Both the position numbers and the translations under genes were made by a program. A stretch of DNA of 64,000 nt from an uncultured Clostridia bacterium (GTDB lineage: Bacteria; Bacillota; Clostridia; Christensenellales; CAG-314). Positions within the stretch are counted from its first letter, which is position 1; each line of letters begins with the position of its first letter. Shown one piece after another: positions 61,150 through 64,000 of this stretch. The notes below the pieces were generated by a model. That model searched no databases and was not told the origin of the DNA. It saw nothing but the letters and a program-made list of their open reading frames with translations. Location: assembly GCA_934230325.1 (NCBI GenBank), contig CAKQEP010000008.1:1-64000 (forward strand). Direction: 5' to 3'.

Positions 61150-61880
61150 CTACGATTAAAGACATTATTATTTATTTTGCAAAAAAGTGTTTCTGTCATG
61201 GCAAACAAAAAATTTGCGATGACAGCCCCCTAAAACCCAACAAAATGCTTGCATTTTGACGGAGAGAAGCAGCCCGCCCAAAATTTAATGCTTTACCATT
61301 CTTTAAAGAGCGCCGTTATACTCTTTACCTATACGCATTTAGTAAAGTATGTTTTTGTACTTTCAGTCGCGCAAGGTCACTTCCGCGAGATTGCCACGTC
61401 GCGATTTTTTTATAGATTACTATTATCAAGTTAAAAAATCGCTCCTCGCAATGACAATTTAAAAAATAGCCGCTTTAAAAATACATATTTACTACAAAGT
61501 ACAACGCAATATCTTTATACACGAGCGAAAGTGCTTTACTTGTCATTATGAGGAAAAAATTTGCAAATAGCATAATTTGCCCTTATAATGGCAAATTTTT
61601 GACGTGATAATCCCGCGGAAGCGAACCTTATGCAAGCGAAAGTATAAATACGCTTATTACTCAGTGCGTGAAGGTAAAAGGTATAATGCCCTTTGTTTTT
61701 TTATTGTTGTTACTATACTTATAAAATTCGCAACCACTAAAACCCAACAAAATGCTTGCATTTTGTTGGAGAGGAGCAGCCCGCTGTAGGGCGTAGGCGG
61801 TATATGAATATATGCCGACAAGCCTTTGGGCGGCGCTGCGACGAAATCTCGCGAAAGTGAACCATATGCAAACATACAAG
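61150..61880. repeat. Dispersed repeat mosaic, cluster 7
   Basis: Truncated 101-bp module (61234-61280), minus-strand variant-I fold-back (61381-61455), plus-strand variant-II fold-back (about 61538-61627; GTCATTAT/GATAATC, CGC-GGAA-GCG) and a complete plus-strand 101-bp module (61744-61844) followed by a right half-element. Confidence 0.85.
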
Positions 61881-62750
61881 TTTTTACAATAATAAACATT
61901 GTTCATTATTGATATGTATTGATTTTTTGGTAGTTTTTGTTGTTTAAAGTCGGTTTTTTTGTTGTTTTGATACATCTTGTTGTAATTTTGCTATGCTTTG
62001 GTAGCGTTTTAATACGATTTGCCGTAATTTTGCTATACTTCAGTATCGTTTTAATACGATTTGCCCTATTTTTGTTTCGACTTGGCACATTTTTTATACG
62101 CTTAGATGTGGTTTTCGTACGTTTAGATATTGTTTTTGATATATTTCGGTATGTTTTTGATACAAAACACGGGCATTAACCTTACGACGTGCGAAGTATC
62201 TGTTTTTGATATACTTTGATAGGTTTTGATATAAGTCGGCGTAGTTTTTATGCAAGTTAAGATATTTTTTACAACTTGGCGTAATTTAGATACAAGTTGA
62301 TATTTCTATACGTCTTTATATCGTTTTTATTTGTTTTAGTATGGTTTTATATGTCTGGGTATAGTATTTGCTAAATTTTTAGTAAATACTGAGCAAATCG
62401 GATAGCAGGCAATGCGTTTTGAAGTTTTGCCCTTAAAATCCGGTAATAATCGTTTGTATTGCGACTTTATTATACTACGCAATACTTAACCGTCGAGTTT
62501 GACGTAAAAAACAACCTTTTTCGCTCTATTGCGCGGCTACCTAATACTAAACTACGATAAACACGCACTAATACGCTGCAACGCCCCATCAAACACGCCG
62601 CAAATGCTTTACATTTTGCAACTTTGCAATTTTTACGACTTAACTATACGTTTTACCGTCACTACGACGCTTTTTGTGTCGCCTATTGACTTGTTTTTAT
62701 ATATATAACCGCTTTTTATATGCTTATCGCCCTTAAGAACTTTTTTTGGC
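61881..62750. other. T-rich intergenic DNA
   Basis: About 870 bp without a gene, rich in TTTTGATA/TTTAGATA-type motifs on the plus strand. It contains an exact-length 42-bp tandem repeat (61982-62065). No DnaA-box cluster (TTATCCACA) was seen. Confidence 0.5.
61982..62065. repeat. 42-bp tandem duplication
   Basis: Unit 1 (61982-62023) and unit 2 (62024-62065) begin GTAATTTTGCTAT and end CGTTTTAATACGATTTGCC, differing only in a central ~13 bp (GCTTTGGTAGC versus ACTTCAGTATC). Confidence 0.8.
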
Positions 62751-62990
62751 GTAAACTTTGACTTTTTTGTGGTTAATCCCCCATTGCCAAAAAGATAAAG
62801 CCATTATAGATAGGATAAATACGATTATTGCCGCCGTTTTCTACCCTTTTGGCGGCGGTGAGAATAATTTATCTATACTGTCGGCATACAAACCGTTTTT
62901 GCAACCTTTCTCTTGTGCCGCAACCCTTAATGCGCCTTATTGTGGTTCATTATCAACCGCAAACGCAACGGTGCGCGGTTTTAAGCGGCT

Positions 62991-63006
62991 TGTTTCACGT
63001 GAAACA
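62991..63006. promoter_or_regulatory. parS: parS centromere site
   Basis: TGTTTCACGTGAAACA, identical to the 16-bp consensus bound by Spo0J/ParB. ParB loads there and spreads to recruit SMC and segregate origins. It is intergenic, with no parA/parB in the window. It supports an origin-proximal location. Confidence 0.9.
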
Positions 63007-63222
63007 AAATAAGTTTGCGGCGTTAAACAACCGCAACAACGCTCTATATACAAACAACAACGTCTGACAACCACCTGAATGGTTTTACGAAGTATGGTAG
63101 TAATTACGTTATTAAGGCGATTTTGTCTAACATTTAGGCTCTTGAACAAGAAAAGGTAATGCAAAAATACTAACGGTCGCTTTTTTGACAGGCACTGCCG
63201 TTAAATTTGGCGGGCGTTGTTT

Positions 63223-63387
63223 GGACAAGCAAGAAAAGGTATTCGGTTGTTAATCGGGCAAGCAAGAAAAAATATGCAACTACTACTTGCAACGGGTAGA
63301 AAAATCATACAATCACAATTTGCAACAAGTAGAAAAATCATACGACTACAAGTCGGGACAAGTAAAAAAATTGCGGGCGACGGGACT
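63223..63387. repeat. Five-unit 33-bp degenerate tandem array
   Basis: Units start at 63223, 63256, 63289, 63322 and 63355, each near G-C/G-RACAAGYAGAAAAAT followed by AT-rich ACTACAAG-like sequence. Since 33 is a multiple of 3 the plus frame stays open (about 72 codons from a TTG at 63217), giving an 11-residue (A/G)TSRKIIRLQx-type repeat, but no convincing ribosome binding site exists. It could be coding or iteron-like; it lies 220 bp from parS. Confidence 0.65.
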
Positions 63388-63527
63388 AATGCAAAAATTG
63401 CCGTTTGCGTTGGCTCGGTCTTAAAAAAGCCTTAAAATTCAGCAAAAAAAGGCGGGTTTTTTTACGGGAAAAACCGTACTTTAAAAAATTATTCTGTCTG
63501 AGAGCGTTTTGGACGGGGTGTTTTTGG

Positions 63528-63556
63528 CTCAATCCCTTTAAAATAAAGGGATTGAG
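63528..63556. other. Perfect 13-bp hairpin
   Basis: CTCAATCCCTTTA/TAAAGGGATTGAG around AAA, with no T-run on either side. Purpose unknown; may be an RNA hairpin or a protein site. Confidence 0.45.
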
Positions 63557-63660
63557 CGGTTTGTAAAATGGCGGTTTTTTGGTCAAAAACAAGCCTAAAA
63601 AGCGGTTTTTTTGCTTGTCGGCGGAAAAATGCTGCTTTTTTTAGTTTTTTATAAATTTCA

Positions 63661-63690
63661 AAAAAAACCCTCGCCCGAAGTTTCGGGCGA
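63661..63690 (-). terminator. Terminator of the MATE gene
   Basis: TCGCCCGAA/TTCGGGCGA perfect 9-bp stem; on the minus strand it is followed by GGG and a run of T. Confidence 0.85.
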
Positions 63691-63753
63691 AGTCATCAAA
63701 AAATTGTCGTTGTCTTAAAAAAATCTTTGCGGGTTGGTTGCCAAGAGTTTTGT

Positions 63754-64000
63754 TTACACTTTTTCCATTGCTTTTTGGGCTAACGATTTGCGTTTTGTCG
63801 GCTTGTACCAAATTCCCGATAGGTAAAAACCGAAACTTACGCAAGTCGCGATTACCCAACCGATAGGCCAACTCCACCAGATTCCCAACTCCGTATTGAG
63901 CGAGTATCCCAAGATATAGGCAAATCCGACGCGCAAAAACAAATCGAGCATTGTGGAAATCATAAACTGAACCATTTTTGCGCTGCCTTTTAGCACTGCG
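63754..64000 (-). CDS. MATE-family efflux transporter, C-terminal part (truncated by window edge)
   Basis: About 82 codons, open to the window edge on the 5' side. VLKGSAKMVQFMISTMLDLFLR then FAYILGY and GIWWSWPIGWVIA match the last helices of MATE (NorM/DinF-like) cation-driven drug exporters, ending in a short basic tail. A Met codon inside is not a plausible start. Terminator at 63661. Confidence 0.8.
   Translation of the reverse strand, partial: AVLKGSAKMVQFMISTMLDLFLRVGFAYILGYSLNTELGIWWSWPIGWVIATCVSFGFYLSGIWYKPTKRKSLAQKAMEKV

Noticed and set aside
62758..63012. 84-codon frame spanning parS
   Set aside because: Composition unlike neighbouring genes, no family match, and its end is simply the parS palindrome read as VSRET.
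61881..63200. oriC
   Set aside because: Although parS is present, no cluster of TTATCCACA-type DnaA boxes or dnaA/dnaN gene was found.
63223..63387. CRISPR array
   Set aside because: The 33-bp units are contiguous without spacers and diverged; no cas genes nearby.

Overview
The window reads as a chromosomal, origin-proximal segment of an anaerobic, endospore-forming Bacillota (Clostridia-type) bacterium. Evidence for this is a complete gerA-type germination operon, a YyaC-family sporulation protein, a collagen-like (BclA-type) surface protein, abundant [Fe-S] and [FeFe]-hydrogenase proteins, and no respiratory membrane complex. Three features place it near the replication origin in typical Firmicutes order: rpsF-ssb-rpsR (37.5-38.5 kb), yyaC (56.3 kb) and a perfect 16-bp parS site (62,991-63,006).

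Layout. 0-9.2 kb: start of a truncated secreted protein, a repeat-filled gap, then two very large convergent lipoproteins (one fibronectin-like, one InlB/BspA-type LRR). The second has a promoter overlapped by a duplicated operator and faces a divergent MarR regulator. 9.4-13.6 kb: a minus-strand operon for an APH-fold kinase, two thioredoxin-like [2Fe-2S] ferredoxins, a PAS-containing sensory [FeFe]-hydrogenase-like protein and a PP2C/SpoIIE phosphatase. 13.7-28.8 kb: a LysR regulator divergent from a long plus-strand redox operon: malate dehydrogenase, fumarase, HdrB, HdrC, HdrA, MvhD/FlxD, FlxC-like, FlxB-like, FlxA-like, fumarate reductase FeS and flavoprotein subunits, a SemiSWEET transporter, a third thioredoxin-like ferredoxin and a group-B-like [FeFe] hydrogenase. 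29.3-41.4 kb: tRNA-Thr, housekeeping and repair genes (tadA, M14 peptidase, ABC exporter, YhaN/YhaO-like pair, rpsF-ssb-rpsR, an MDR dehydrogenase, ung). 42-51 kb: NhaC-type antiporter, a Mn2+-type (yybP-ykoY-like) riboswitch before oxaloacetate-decarboxylase subunits beta and gamma, a DUF2974-like hydrolase, an attenuator-controlled TM1266-type hydrogenase regulator, and an NMT1/SsuA-type ABC importer. 51-61 kb: collagen-like protein plus degenerate nucleosidase-fold protein, ftsH, yyaC, gerAA-gerAB-gerAC. 61-64 kb: repeats, AT-rich DNA, parS, a 33-bp tandem array and a truncated MATE transporter.

How it fits together. The redox operon encodes a route oxaloacetate -> malate -> fumarate -> succinate. 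A soluble HdrABC-FlxABCD module of the flavin-based electron-bifurcation type sits directly against a membrane-anchor-less fumarate reductase and an H2-evolving-type hydrogenase. The inferred function is NADH oxidation with electrons split between fumarate and ferredoxin, the ferredoxin being re-oxidised as H2. The neighbouring sensory hydrogenase, phosphatase and kinase could report redox or H2 state. This coupling is inference from gene order and motifs, not demonstrated.

Seven intergenic regions carry mosaics of dispersed repeats: a fold-back element in three variants with compensatory changes in both stem and tetraloop hairpin, and a ~101-bp palindrome-headed module.
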